DNA of 16,450 nucleotides, from contig JAHFCA010000010.1 of the NCBI GenBank assembly GCA_023249715.1, forward strand, positions 1 through 16,450, written 5' to 3'. The position numbers and the translations under genes were made by a program. Origin of the DNA: Elusimicrobiota bacterium. GTDB lineage: Bacteria > Elusimicrobiota > Elusimicrobia > 2-02-FULL-39-32. The notes under the pieces are model-generated. The model had not been told where the DNA came from, searched no databases, and saw only the letters and a program-made list of their open reading frames with translations. Shown one piece after another: positions 1 through 7,349 of the stretch; the first letter of the stretch is position 1; every line of letters starts with the position of its first letter.

Positions 1-24
1 ACTCTTCCACTGAGCTACGAGCCC
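1..24 (-). tRNA. tRNA gene, 5' portion only (cut by window edge)
   Basis: Read on the minus strand, the first 24 bases give a 7-base acceptor strand GGGCTCG, then TA at positions 8-9, then a D-arm GCTC...GAGT enclosing the usual AGTGGAA loop. This is the standard opening of a bacterial tRNA. The anticodon, T-arm and 3' end lie outside the window, so the amino acid cannot be named. A TATAAT box 11 bases upstream of the first tRNA base supports independent transcription. Confidence 0.85.
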
Positions 25-35
25 GAAAAACAATT

Positions 36-66
36 ATTATAACTTAAATTCTTTCAGTTCTCACAA
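36..66 (-). promoter_or_regulatory. promoter of the tRNA gene
   Basis: The minus strand shows a perfect -10 box TATAAT at 36-41, placed so that transcription would begin a few bases before the tRNA at 24. The best -35 match is TTGTGA at 61-66 (4 of 6 to TTGACA), but the 19-base spacer is long. The -10 is convincing; the -35 is not. Confidence 0.5.
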
Positions 67-88
67 CCAACTAGAAAGTATGCTTGAA

Positions 89-110
89 CTTTTTTATTTC
101 GAAAAAAAAG
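89..110 (-). terminator. weak AT-rich hairpin after cstA
   Basis: Just past the cstA stop, the minus strand reads CTTTTTT, an 8-base loop containing TTCGAA, then AAAAAAG: a 7-bp stem with a single G-C pair. It sits where a terminator between cstA and the tRNA promoter would be expected. It lacks a GC-rich stem and a clear trailing T-run, so it is a poor rho-independent terminator and may be chance. Confidence 0.2.
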
Positions 111-118
111 CCATCTTT

Positions 119-1819
119 TCATTCTCGGTTCACGCTTCCAACTGAATTGTTTGGGTTGAGGACTTTGGAAAGGGTTTCGAATAGGATAATGCTGGCGAGG
201 ACGAGCAATAAAAAAGCGGTAGTCCCTACAGGGTGAAGAATTTTTTCCCCCTTAAAAATTCCGTAGATCCAGGGTTTTACAATCAAGAGGATGGAACTCA
301 AAGTGATGATAAACATAAAGCAGGCGGGAAGGGCGGGGACCCACCATCTTCTTTTTTCTTTTTTCATCCAGAGGGTGATGCCTAAAAGAGTAAACGCGGC
401 GAGTAATTGATTGGTGGCTCCGAAGACAGGCCAAAAAAGTTTCCATAGAGGAATACTGGCGCCCGTAGGCCCTTTCACTTCGATTAATATAGAAATTCCA
501 GGAATCGCCAGAGTGGCGAATGTTGCGAGAAGTGCGCCCGATTTTCCTTTAATGTTCATAAGTTCTTGAAAAATATAACGGCCTAACCGGGTGGCTACGT
601 CTAATGTGTCATAAATAAAAGTGGCAAAAGCGAGTTTTCCAAAAGTAACGGCGGCTGGAAAAGAGATTCCAAAGAGAGCCATAAAATGGGCCAACCCTCG
701 AGCATAAATTTCATCGGGTCCCGAAGAAAGCATCGTATCTTTATAAGGAAGGATCATGACGGTCGAAAGCGCTACAATGGCGACAAAAGATTCTAAAAGC
801 ATTCCGCCGTAACCCACCGCTTTGGCATCGGGTTCGGAACGCAATTGTTTGGAGGTGGTTCCGCTGGAAACTAGACCATGGAATCCGGAACAAGCTCCGC
901 AGGCGATGGTGGTGAATAAAAGCGGAAACAGAGGAATTTTTACCGCCCCTTCCGTCGCGGAAATAAACGCGGGATATTGGATGGGATATCCCCCAAACAA
1001 TGTTCCCGCCACTCCGGCAATAAACGTGGCATAGAGAATAAATGCCCCCAGGAATCCCCGTGGTTGTAACAGTATCCAGAGAGGAATAATAGAAGCCACA
1101 AAGCAGTAAGCCAAAATTAAAAGATCCCACCCTTTTTGTTGAGAGCCTAAAAGGGGTGGAAGCTCTAGGGGGATTTTTTGTCCTAAAAATATGATGACGA
1201 AAACTAAAGGGACGAAGATCAACGTTGACTTTGTAACAGACCAATTTTTTTTATACAGGCAAACTCCCATTACACAAGCGAGCAATAAATATAAAAAGGA
1301 AGAAGTCGCTACTCCTGGGCCAAAATTTTCCGCTCCCAGTTCCGGGCGGCTAATAAAAGCGCCGGCCGTTAAATCGGTAAAGACGACGATGACATAGAGC
1401 AGGGAGCACCAAATAAAGAGAAGAAATAAATAATACGCTTTTGGGCTAACGTAAAGCCGGATAAGTTCTGCTACAGATTTAGAATCGTGTCGTACAGAGG
1501 CGATGAGCGCGGAAAAGTCGTGAACCCCGCCAATGAGAACCGCTCCCAGAGAGATCCACAATAAACTGGGGACCCACCCATAGGCGATGCCTGCCAGGAT
1601 GGGACCTGCAATGGGTCCAACCGCGGCAATGGCGGCAAAGTGCTGCCCAATGAGAATGGGGCGGGACGCAGGAACAAAATCGACGCCGTCGTTATACTTG
1701 CAGGCGGGAGTAACAGTCTCTTTTTTTAAATCAAAAACCCGCGATAAAAAATTTCCGTAAAAGTGATATCCTAAAAGTAGAATAGAAATAGCGATCAGGG
1801 TAACAAGGAGTAGACTCAT
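119..1819 (-). CDS. cstA: CstA-family carbon starvation protein (pyruvate/peptide-type transporter)
   Basis: A 566-residue inner-membrane protein, hydrophobic throughout with many predicted membrane helices. CstA-family landmarks are clear: PASRPILIGQHFAAIAAVGP near residue 50, a GGVHDFSALIASVRHDSKS segment near 100, GACSGFHGLVSSGTTSKQ near 310 and FWPVFGATNQLLAAF near 465. Known family members (E. coli CstA and BtsT) take up pyruvate and possibly peptides under nutrient limitation. The protein is about 130 residues shorter than E. coli CstA, like many compact bacterial homologues, and I see no truncation of conserved blocks. It starts at ATG 23 bases after the rsmE stop, with no visible Shine-Dalgarno sequence. 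It is the last gene of the chaperone operon or is driven by its own weak promoter. The family is certain; the substrate is inferred. Confidence 0.93.
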   Translation of the reverse strand: MSLLLVTLIAISILLLGYHFYGNFLSRVFDLKKETVTPACKYNDGVDFVPASRPILIGQHFAAIAAVGPIAGPILAGIAYGWVPSLLWISLGAVLIGGVHDFSALIASVRHDSKSVAELIRLYVSPKAYYLFLLFIWCSLLYVIVVFTDLTAGAFISRPELGAENFGPGVATSSFLYLLLACVMGVCLYKKNWSVTKSTLIFVPLVFVIIFLGQKIPLELPPLLGSQQKGWDLLILAYCFVASIIPLWILLQPRGFLGAFILYATFIAGVAGTLFGGYPIQYPAFISATEGAVKIPLFPLLFTTIACGACSGFHGLVSSGTTSKQLRSEPDAKAVGYGGMLLESFVAIVALSTVMILPYKDTMLSSGPDEIYARGLAHFMALFGISFPAAVTFGKLAFATFIYDTLDVATRLGRYIFQELMNIKGKSGALLATFATLAIPGISILIEVKGPTGASIPLWKLFWPVFGATNQLLAAFTLLGITLWMKKEKRRWWVPALPACFMFIITLSSILLIVKPWIYGIFKGEKILHPVGTTAFLLLVLASIILFETLSKVLNPNNSVGSVNRE

Positions 1820-1825
1820 AGGCAG

Positions 1826-1831
1826 ATTATA
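1826..1831 (-). promoter_or_regulatory. possible -10 box directly before cstA
   Basis: A perfect TATAAT lies on the minus strand six bases upstream of the cstA ATG. If used, transcription would begin at or next to the start codon and give a leaderless mRNA, which would fit the lack of a ribosome binding site. The matching -35 position (CTCTTA) is poor and there is no extended -10 TG, so this may be chance in an AT-rich gap. Confidence 0.25.
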
Positions 1832-1842
1832 TATTATTCGGG

Positions 1843-2571
1843 CTAGGTTAAGAGGAGCGCGGCGGTGGCGGCGATGGCGGCGGTTTCGGCGCGGAGAATG
1901 GTGCCCCCCAATCGAAGGCTAAGCGCTCCCTGTTTTTGGGCATTGTGGACTTCTTCAACAGTGAAGCCTCCTTCGGGTCCAATAAAAAGATGAATGGAGA
2001 GAGTGGGGTCCTCTTTAAGTTTTGGCGCAATATCCCTTAATTCTCTCGTATTTTCTCCTTCCCAGAAAAAGAGGAGGAGTCCCTGCCCTTGAGATTGTTT
2101 TAAACATTCTTGCAAGGATTGAGGCGCTTTAATTTGTGGAAGAGTGCTCCGCCCACACTGTTTGGCGCTCGACAGCAATATCTTTTCCCACCGTTTTAAT
2201 TTTGAATCTTTTATATTTTCTTTATTTCGGATAACCGTTCTTTGGCTGGTGAAAGGTTGAATTTGGTAAACTCCGAGTTCGGTTAGTTTTTCTAACATCC
2301 ATTCAAAAGCGGGGCCTTTGATTAATGAGGGATAAACAAAAATTTTTCTGAGGGGAGTTTCTAAAACACGGGAAGATTCGATGGTTCCTTCCACACGACC
2401 CCCGCTTAAAGCGGTTATTTTTCCGTAATAAACCTGTCCTTCTCCATCAAATATTTGAACGGAGTCTCCAATATTTTTTCTAAGGACTATAATTAAGTGA
2501 CGCGATTCTTGAGGATCGAAATAAAAATGATTTTTTTGAAAGTTTTTTTTAGGGACAAAGAATTGCGGCAC
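1843..2571 (-). CDS. rsmE: 16S rRNA m3U1498 methyltransferase RsmE
   Basis: A 242-residue SPOUT-class (trefoil-knot) RNA methyltransferase that would use S-adenosylmethionine to methylate N3 of U1498 in 16S rRNA of the 30S subunit. The N-terminal PUA-like region has the family pattern SRHLIIVLRKNIGD (residues 23-36). The C-terminal knot shows GPEGGF (198-203) and LGGTILRAETA (221-231), the SAM-binding loops. Length matches the family. Translation begins at GTG, 11 bases after the dnaJ stop, and this start aligns with the usual RsmE N-terminus even though no Shine-Dalgarno is visible. rsmE directly after dnaJ is a common bacterial order. The Ala-rich C-terminal helix gives a GC-rich triplet-like DNA stretch at about 1850-1900. 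Confidence 0.95.
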   Translation of the reverse strand: MPQFFVPKKNFQKNHFYFDPQESRHLIIVLRKNIGDSVQIFDGEGQVYYGKITALSGGRVEGTIESSRVLETPLRKIFVYPSLIKGPAFEWMLEKLTELGVYQIQPFTSQRTVIRNKENIKDSKLKRWEKILLSSAKQCGRSTLPQIKAPQSLQECLKQSQGQGLLLFFWEGENTRELRDIAPKLKEDPTLSIHLFIGPEGGFTVEEVHNAQKQGALSLRLGGTILRAETAAIAATAALLLT

Positions 2572-2582
2572 TGGAAAATAGA

Positions 2583-3722
2583 CTATTTATTGCCAAAAAC
2601 TTTTTTTATAAAAGATTCCTCATCTTTACTTTTGGCTCTTTCCGTTTCGCCAAAACTTTTGGCCAGTTCTTTTAAGAGATCTTTTTGTTTATCGTTCAGG
2701 CGGGTTGGGACCTCTACTAATATTTTTACGAGTTGGTCTCCGCGGCCTCTGCCTCCTAAATGCGGGATTCCTTTTTCTCGTACTCGGAAGGTGGTCCCTG
2801 TTTGGGTGCCAGGCGGAATTCTTAAAGTGACCTGTGCCTCTAAGGCCGGGACTTCGATTTCAGCTCCCAAAGAAGCTTGGGTAATAGAAATTTTTTCTTC
2901 CACTAAGATGTCGTCGTCCCGTCGTTCAAAGCGCGGGTCCGGTTCCACATGGATAACCACGTAGAGGTCTCCAGAAGGGCCTCCGCTGGATCCCGCGTGC
3001 CCAGATCCTGTAATTCTAAGAGCGGTGCCTTCTTGGACTCCCGCAGGAATTCTAACCGTAATGGGTTCATTGAGTTTTACTTTTCCTTGACCATGGCACG
3101 CTTCACAGGGGCTTTCGATCATTTTGCCCGCTCCCTGGCAGCGGCTACAAGTTTGGGAGAGTGAAAAAAATCCCTGGCGGAATTGAATGGTTCCCGCCCC
3201 TTTACATTGGGGACATTCTTTTAGAGAACTGCCACTTCTCGCGCCGGTTCCATTACATTTCTCACAATTTTTTGTGTGGGGAACCTTAATGGTTTTATGA
3301 GTTTCATTGAGGGTATCGTGCAGAGTAACCGTTACTCGAACTTGTATATCTTCCCCCCGATGAGCTCGGGTTTTCCGAGAACCGCGAGAGGAGCCCGTGA
3401 AAACATTGTCAAAAATGTCGCCGAAGATATCGTTAATGTCTCCAAAGCCTTCAAACCCGCCAAAGCCACTGCCAAAACCTGGCCCCCCTTGGGCAGCAGC
3501 TCCTACTCCTTCGTGGCCATATTGATCGTAGATCCCTCTTTTTTTAGAGTCGGACAAAACCTGATAGGCTTCGTTGATCTCTTTAAATTTCTCTTCCGCA
3601 GCCTTATCTTTGTTGACGTCGGGATGGTATTTTTTAGCGAGGGTGCGATACGCGATCTTCAGCTCATCCTCCGACGCATTTTTTCCTACGCCTAAAGTTT
3701 CGTAATAGTCTCTTTTACTCAT
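2583..3722 (-). CDS. dnaJ: DnaJ (Hsp40) co-chaperone
   Basis: A full-length 379-residue type I DnaJ. It delivers unfolded substrates to DnaK and stimulates its ATPase in the cytosol. The J domain (1-70) carries the essential HPD at 33-35. A Gly/Phe-rich linker runs from about 74 to 108. Four CxxCxGxG zinc repeats start at Cys153, Cys170, Cys192 and Cys206, giving both zinc centres. The C-terminal beta domains follow, with LRIPPGTQTGTTFRVREKG near 300. The start ATG overlaps the dnaK stop as ATGA, and no separate Shine-Dalgarno is visible, so translation is probably coupled to dnaK. Nothing is missing. Confidence 0.97.
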   Translation of the reverse strand: MSKRDYYETLGVGKNASEDELKIAYRTLAKKYHPDVNKDKAAEEKFKEINEAYQVLSDSKKRGIYDQYGHEGVGAAAQGGPGFGSGFGGFEGFGDINDIFGDIFDNVFTGSSRGSRKTRAHRGEDIQVRVTVTLHDTLNETHKTIKVPHTKNCEKCNGTGARSGSSLKECPQCKGAGTIQFRQGFFSLSQTCSRCQGAGKMIESPCEACHGQGKVKLNEPITVRIPAGVQEGTALRITGSGHAGSSGGPSGDLYVVIHVEPDPRFERRDDDILVEEKISITQASLGAEIEVPALEAQVTLRIPPGTQTGTTFRVREKGIPHLGGRGRGDQLVKILVEVPTRLNDKQKDLLKELAKSFGETERAKSKDEESFIKKVFGNK

Positions 3723-5569
3723 TTGTTATTTTCGTCTACGACTTCAGCGTCGACCACTTTATCCCCGCCACCGCCTTCGCTTTTTCCCTGTTCCGTTCCT
3801 TTCGCTTCTTTGGCTTTGGTTGCCGCTTCCTGATAGATTTGTTCGGCTAGTTTATGGGAAGCGCCCAGAAGACTCTCTTTTGCTTTTTTAATTTTTTCTA
3901 AATCTGAACCCTTGGCCACTTCTTTAGCTTCGGTTAAGGCTTGTTCCACATTCAGCCTTTCTTCCTGAGAGATTTTGTCTCCGTGATCTTTTAAAGCTTT
4001 TTCTGTGGAATAGATCACGCTGTCCATTTCGTTTTTAACTTCTATCTCTTCTTTTTTAGCTTTGTCCGCTTCCGCAAACTGCTGAGCATCTTTGATGAAT
4101 TTTTCTACGTCTTCTTTTGACAGTTTGTTGGGAGCGGAAATTTTAATGGACTGTTCTTTTCCTGTTCCCAGGTCTTTTGCCATTACGTGTAAAATTCCGT
4201 TAGCATCGATATCAAACGTGACTTCTATTTGAGGGACTCCGCGGGGAGCGGGAGGAATCCCCACTAAATCGAAGCGCCCCAAAGAAACGTTGTCTGGGGC
4301 CAGGGGCCTTTCTCCTTGCAGAACGTGCACTGTAACCGCAGGTTGATCGTCCGAAGCTGTTGAGAAAATTTGAGATTTTTTAACCGGAATGGTCGTATTT
4401 CTCTCAATGAGTTTAGTAAACACGTTCCCTAAAGTTTCAATGCCTAGAGAGAGCGGGGTTACATCGAGCAGTAAAACATCTTTGACTTCCCCAGTTAAAA
4501 CGGCTCCCTGCACTCCCGCGCCAATGGCAACGCACTCCATGGGATCTACGCCGCGTTCTACTTTTTTACCCACGTGATCTTCTACAAACTTTTGAATAAT
4601 AGGCATGCGCGTTGGGCCGCCCACTAAAATAATTTTAGAAATCGCTTCCGGCGTTAATTTAGCGTCGCCAAGAGCCTGATCGATGGAATGTTGGCACCGT
4701 TTTACGATGGGATCTACCAGAGATTCTATTTTTGCCCGAGAGAGCTTCATGGCTAAATGTTTGGGTCCAGAAGCGTCGGCTGTAATAAAGGGCAAATTGA
4801 TATCCGTCTCTAAAATATTAGAGAGTTCAATTTTCGCTTTTTCGGCCGCTTCCTTTAACCGTTGCATCGCCATTTTATCGTTTCTTAAATCGATACCGCT
4901 CTCTTTTTTAAATTCAGAAGCGATGAAATCGATGATTGTGGCATCCATATCGGTTCCGCCCAGTTGAGTGTCGCCGCTGGTAGAGATCACTTCAAACACC
5001 CCGTGTCCAAAATCCATAATAGTGACGTCGAGAGTTCCTCCCCCTAAGTCGAAGACAAGGATTTTTTCTTCTTTCCCTTTTTTATCGATTCCATAGGCCA
5101 AACAGGCGGCGGTGGGTTCGTTGATGATGCGCACGACTTCGAGACCGGCAATGGTGCCCGCGTCTTTGGTGGCCTGGCGTTGGTTGTCGTTAAAATAGGC
5201 GGGGACCGTAATCACCGCTTTTTCCACTTTGGTGGAAAGATACGCTTCCGCGTCCCGTTTTATTTTTTGCAGGATAAAAGCGGAAAGTTGTTGCGGTGTA
5301 TAGTCTTTGCCATGTAAATTGTATTTATAATCCTGCCCCATTTTTCTCTTAAAGGCGGAGATGGTCGCTTCCGGATTGGTTACCGCTTGTCTTCTGGCGG
5401 GTTCCCCTACTAAAAGCTGGCCATCCTTGGTGATCGCCACATAGGATGGAAACGCTTTTCCGCCTAATGTGGTGCCTTCGGCCGAAGGGATAATGGTTCC
5501 TTTGCCTCCCTCCATAATGGCGGCAGCCGAATTGGACGTTCCTAAATCAATTCCTATAATTTTAGACAT
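3719..5569 (-). CDS. dnaK: DnaK (Hsp70) chaperone, divergent N-terminal subtype
   Basis: A 616-residue Hsp70 that uses ATP to bind and release unfolded polypeptides, with DnaJ and GrpE as partners. The nucleotide-binding domain spans about 1-360, with phosphate-1 loop DLGTSNSAA (8-16), INEPTAA (149-155), DLGGGTLDV (174-182) and VGGPTRMP (316-323). The interdomain linker VLLLD is at 365-369, followed by the substrate-binding domain, a helical lid and an acidic tail ending near VVDAEVVDENNK. Two oddities stand out. The P1 loop is GTSNSAA rather than the usual GTTNSC, with a few extra residues after AEG (GGKAFPS). In addition, the roughly 25-residue insertion present in E. coli DnaK between KRLIG and PPQIS is absent (only 12 residues between KRKMG and TPQQL). 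A strong ribosome binding site precedes it. Confidence 0.97.
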   Translation of the reverse strand: MSKIIGIDLGTSNSAAAIMEGGKGTIIPSAEGTTLGGKAFPSYVAITKDGQLLVGEPARRQAVTNPEATISAFKRKMGQDYKYNLHGKDYTPQQLSAFILQKIKRDAEAYLSTKVEKAVITVPAYFNDNQRQATKDAGTIAGLEVVRIINEPTAACLAYGIDKKGKEEKILVFDLGGGTLDVTIMDFGHGVFEVISTSGDTQLGGTDMDATIIDFIASEFKKESGIDLRNDKMAMQRLKEAAEKAKIELSNILETDINLPFITADASGPKHLAMKLSRAKIESLVDPIVKRCQHSIDQALGDAKLTPEAISKIILVGGPTRMPIIQKFVEDHVGKKVERGVDPMECVAIGAGVQGAVLTGEVKDVLLLDVTPLSLGIETLGNVFTKLIERNTTIPVKKSQIFSTASDDQPAVTVHVLQGERPLAPDNVSLGRFDLVGIPPAPRGVPQIEVTFDIDANGILHVMAKDLGTGKEQSIKISAPNKLSKEDVEKFIKDAQQFAEADKAKKEEIEVKNEMDSVIYSTEKALKDHGDKISQEERLNVEQALTEAKEVAKGSDLEKIKKAKESLLGASHKLAEQIYQEAATKAKEAKGTEQGKSEGGGGDKVVDAEVVDENNK

Positions 5570-5574
5570 ATGCT

Positions 5575-5580
5575 TCCTCC
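5575..5580 (-). promoter_or_regulatory. strong Shine-Dalgarno of dnaK
   Basis: GGAGGA lies 5 bases before the dnaK ATG, in the 12-base gap after the grpE stop. It is the best ribosome binding site in the window, in contrast to dnaJ, rsmE, cstA and lepA, which show none. This fits a need for high DnaK yield from a shared mRNA. Confidence 0.8.
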
Positions 5581-5581
5581 C

Positions 5582-6136
5582 TCAATATTCATTTTCTTTA
5601 GGCTCTTCTTTATTTTCTTTTACTTTAACTTTAGCCACTGTTACTCTTGCTGGCCGTAGCAGCTGATCGTTTAAGGTATACCCTTTTTGAATTTCGGCAA
5701 TAACCCTGTTATTGTTATCTTCTGCATCCGTCTCCACCTGCTCAACGGCTTCATGGAGATGAGGATCAAAAATTTCCCCTACTGTTTTTAAACTTTGAGC
5801 TCCTTCCGATTTAAGCAAGGAAGAAAACTCCTTTATGACCATTTCAAATCCCTGTTTTAAAGTCTCTACGTCGCTTTTAGCATGGGCATGCTTTAGGGCT
5901 TCTTCCATAATATCTAACAGAGAAATCATTTTTTCTATCATAATCACTTTGCCCAAGCGCATGGCCTCCATCTTTTCTTTTTCGGAACGCTTGCGAAAGT
6001 TGGAGAAATCCGCCTGAAGACGCAGCAATTGGTCCCAATAGTTATGGGCTGTTTTTTGAGCTTCTAAAAGCTCTTGTTGGAGCGCTTCTCCGGATTCTTG
6101 AGTGGATTCCGCCGCTTCTTCTGGATTTTCCTGCAT
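5582..6136 (-). CDS. grpE: GrpE nucleotide exchange factor
   Basis: A 184-residue protein that releases ADP from DnaK and so resets its cycle; members of the family act as dimers. Residues 1-20 are acidic and probably disordered. Residues 20-100 form the long helical/coiled-coil region with the family-like LLRLQADFSNFRKRSEKEK. The C-terminal beta domain has FDPHLHEAV near 123-131 and GYTLNDQLLRPARVTVAK near 151-168. Its ATG follows the hrcA TAA with no gap. AAGGA about eight bases upstream, inside hrcA, serves as ribosome binding site. Confidence 0.96.
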   Translation of the reverse strand: MQENPEEAAESTQESGEALQQELLEAQKTAHNYWDQLLRLQADFSNFRKRSEKEKMEAMRLGKVIMIEKMISLLDIMEEALKHAHAKSDVETLKQGFEMVIKEFSSLLKSEGAQSLKTVGEIFDPHLHEAVEQVETDAEDNNNRVIAEIQKGYTLNDQLLRPARVTVAKVKVKENKEEPKENEY

Positions 6137-7249
6137 TTAAATATCCTTATCGAATTCACTCAGAAAATGGTTCATCATCCGCGAAACATAATCCACGAGA
6201 GAGATCATTTTGGAATATTCCATTCTTTTTGGGCCAATAATTCCCAAAACTCCCACTGTTTTATCGGACAACTGATAGGTGGAGGAGATAACGCTTAAAT
6301 TTTGTAACGCTCTATTTTTATTTTCAGAGCCAATTCTTACTTTAACGCGAGAGCGGGATTTATTTTTAGAGGGGGTTCCTTTTGCGAGCGGCTTTGTTTT
6401 TACCTCGTCCCAATCGCTTCCCACCAGTTCGCTTAAAATATGTTTTTCTTCTACCATTTTAAATAGATTTTGAAAATCATGAGGATTTGTAAAGTCGGGT
6501 AAAGATAAAATATTACCGGCCCCCTCCAGATAGAGTTCGTTTTCAGCATCAGAAAAGCGTCTAATTTCCTGGCCAATCTCTTTGGCCATGGATAAAATAT
6601 CCTTCCATTCCTCCTGCAAGTTTTCTAAGCGGGACGTAATCTGGAGTTTTACTTCCTGCAGAGTGAAACCATGAAAACTTTCGTTGATCATGCGGACAAT
6701 TTTACGCAAAGATTCTCGCGGCAGCTCCGTGCGGGTGGTAATAATAAAATGTTTGGCGAGCCCCGATTCGCTTATCATGGCGCATAAAAACCTATGACTC
6801 GAAACGGGAATGAGATCCATATGTGAAAAGATATGTCTTTCCCACTTAGGAGCGACCACAAACCCGGAATAATGAGAAAGGGAAGAGAGGATCTTGGAAG
6901 TTTGTAAAAGCAAATCTTCAATCTCGCGGATTCTCGTTTCATATTCCGATTGAATGCGAGTTTGTTCTTGAATGGCTAACCTTTGTAAATCGACTAAGGA
7001 GTCTACATAGCGCCGATACCCCTTATCGGTAGGAATTCTGCCTGCGGAAGTGTGCGGGTGGGTGATGCACTCCTCTCTTTCCAATTCCGACAAAACGTTG
7101 CGGATCGTTGCAGGGGAAAGTCCCAAAGAACTCACCGTTGAAATAGCATTGGACCCCACCGGGTTGCTCGTTCGAATGTATTCGTGAATAACAAACTGTA
7201 AAACTTTCCGTTTTCTCTCTTCTAAATCTTCCTGGTTTAAAGCGCGCAT
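6137..7249 (-). CDS. hrcA: HrcA heat-inducible transcription repressor
   Basis: A 370-residue repressor that binds the CIRCE operator and, in characterised systems, loses activity when GroEL is occupied by unfolded protein. The N-terminal winged helix-turn-helix covers about 1-80, with TIRNVLSELEREECITHPHT (48-67) and SAGRIPTDKGYR (68-79). The central domain follows, and the C-terminal part has VRIGSEN (304-310) and VGVLGIIGPKRMEYSKMISLVD (split at about 332-353). I chose the ATG at 7249. The upstream in-frame GTG at 7276 lies inside the CIRCE right arm and would add an atypical MLILKNLFF leader. The protein is somewhat long for the family because of a basic Ser/Lys/Arg-rich stretch at about 280-300. 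It is the first gene of the heat-shock operon and presumably represses itself. Confidence 0.95.
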   Translation of the reverse strand: MRALNQEDLEERKRKVLQFVIHEYIRTSNPVGSNAISTVSSLGLSPATIRNVLSELEREECITHPHTSAGRIPTDKGYRRYVDSLVDLQRLAIQEQTRIQSEYETRIREIEDLLLQTSKILSSLSHYSGFVVAPKWERHIFSHMDLIPVSSHRFLCAMISESGLAKHFIITTRTELPRESLRKIVRMINESFHGFTLQEVKLQITSRLENLQEEWKDILSMAKEIGQEIRRFSDAENELYLEGAGNILSLPDFTNPHDFQNLFKMVEEKHILSELVGSDWDEVKTKPLAKGTPSKNKSRSRVKVRIGSENKNRALQNLSVISSTYQLSDKTVGVLGIIGPKRMEYSKMISLVDYVSRMMNHFLSEFDKDI

Positions 7250-7269
7250 AAAAAATAAGTTTTTTAATA

Positions 7270-7296
7270 TTAGCACTCATTAGTTTAGAGTGCTAA
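7270..7296 (-). promoter_or_regulatory. CIRCE operator (HrcA binding site)
   Basis: TTAGCACTC, nine bases, then GAGTGCTAA: a perfect match to the CIRCE consensus (TTAGCACTC-N9-GAGTGCTAA). It lies 20 bases upstream of the chosen hrcA start and begins three bases after the -10 box, so bound HrcA would cover the transcription start. It should control hrcA-grpE-dnaK-dnaJ and possibly rsmE and cstA. As an inverted repeat at the mRNA 5' end it could also form a hairpin. Confidence 0.97.
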
Positions 7297-7299
7297 TAT

Positions 7300-7328
7300 A
7301 ATATATCAGCTTCTCATTATTTTGTCAA
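7300..7328 (-). promoter_or_regulatory. sigma70-type promoter of the hrcA operon
   Basis: The minus strand shows a perfect -35 TTGACA (7323-7328), a 17-base spacer and a -10 TATATT (7300-7305, 5 of 6 to TATAAT). Initiation is expected at about 7292-7294, inside CIRCE. This is a housekeeping-sigma promoter made heat-inducible by HrcA, not a sigma32-type promoter. Confidence 0.9.
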
Positions 7329-7349
7329 GGTTTTTGGGTTGCCCGGGGG

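Noticed and set aside
741..1244. Long reading frame of 167 codons within cstA in another frame
   Set aside because: It lies wholly inside a confidently identified gene and its product resembles nothing; it is a shadow of cstA.
1850..1900. GC-rich triplet-like repeat (GGCGGTGGCGGCGATGGCGG on the plus strand)
   Set aside because: It is explained by Ala-rich codons of the RsmE C-terminal helix, not by an independent repeat.
2497..2964. Plus-strand reading frame of 155 codons across the dnaJ/rsmE junction
   Set aside because: It is antisense to two well-conserved genes and lacks recognisable protein features.
7250..7276. Upstream GTG start for hrcA adding nine residues
   Set aside because: The GTG lies inside the right arm of CIRCE and near the expected transcription start; the added MLILKNLFF is unlike HrcA N-termini, while ATG at 7249 gives a normal one.
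7297..7349. Terminator between the GT2 gene and the hrcA promoter
   Set aside because: The C/G-rich stretch at about 7337-7352 forms no convincing stem-loop followed by T residues, so I do not call one.
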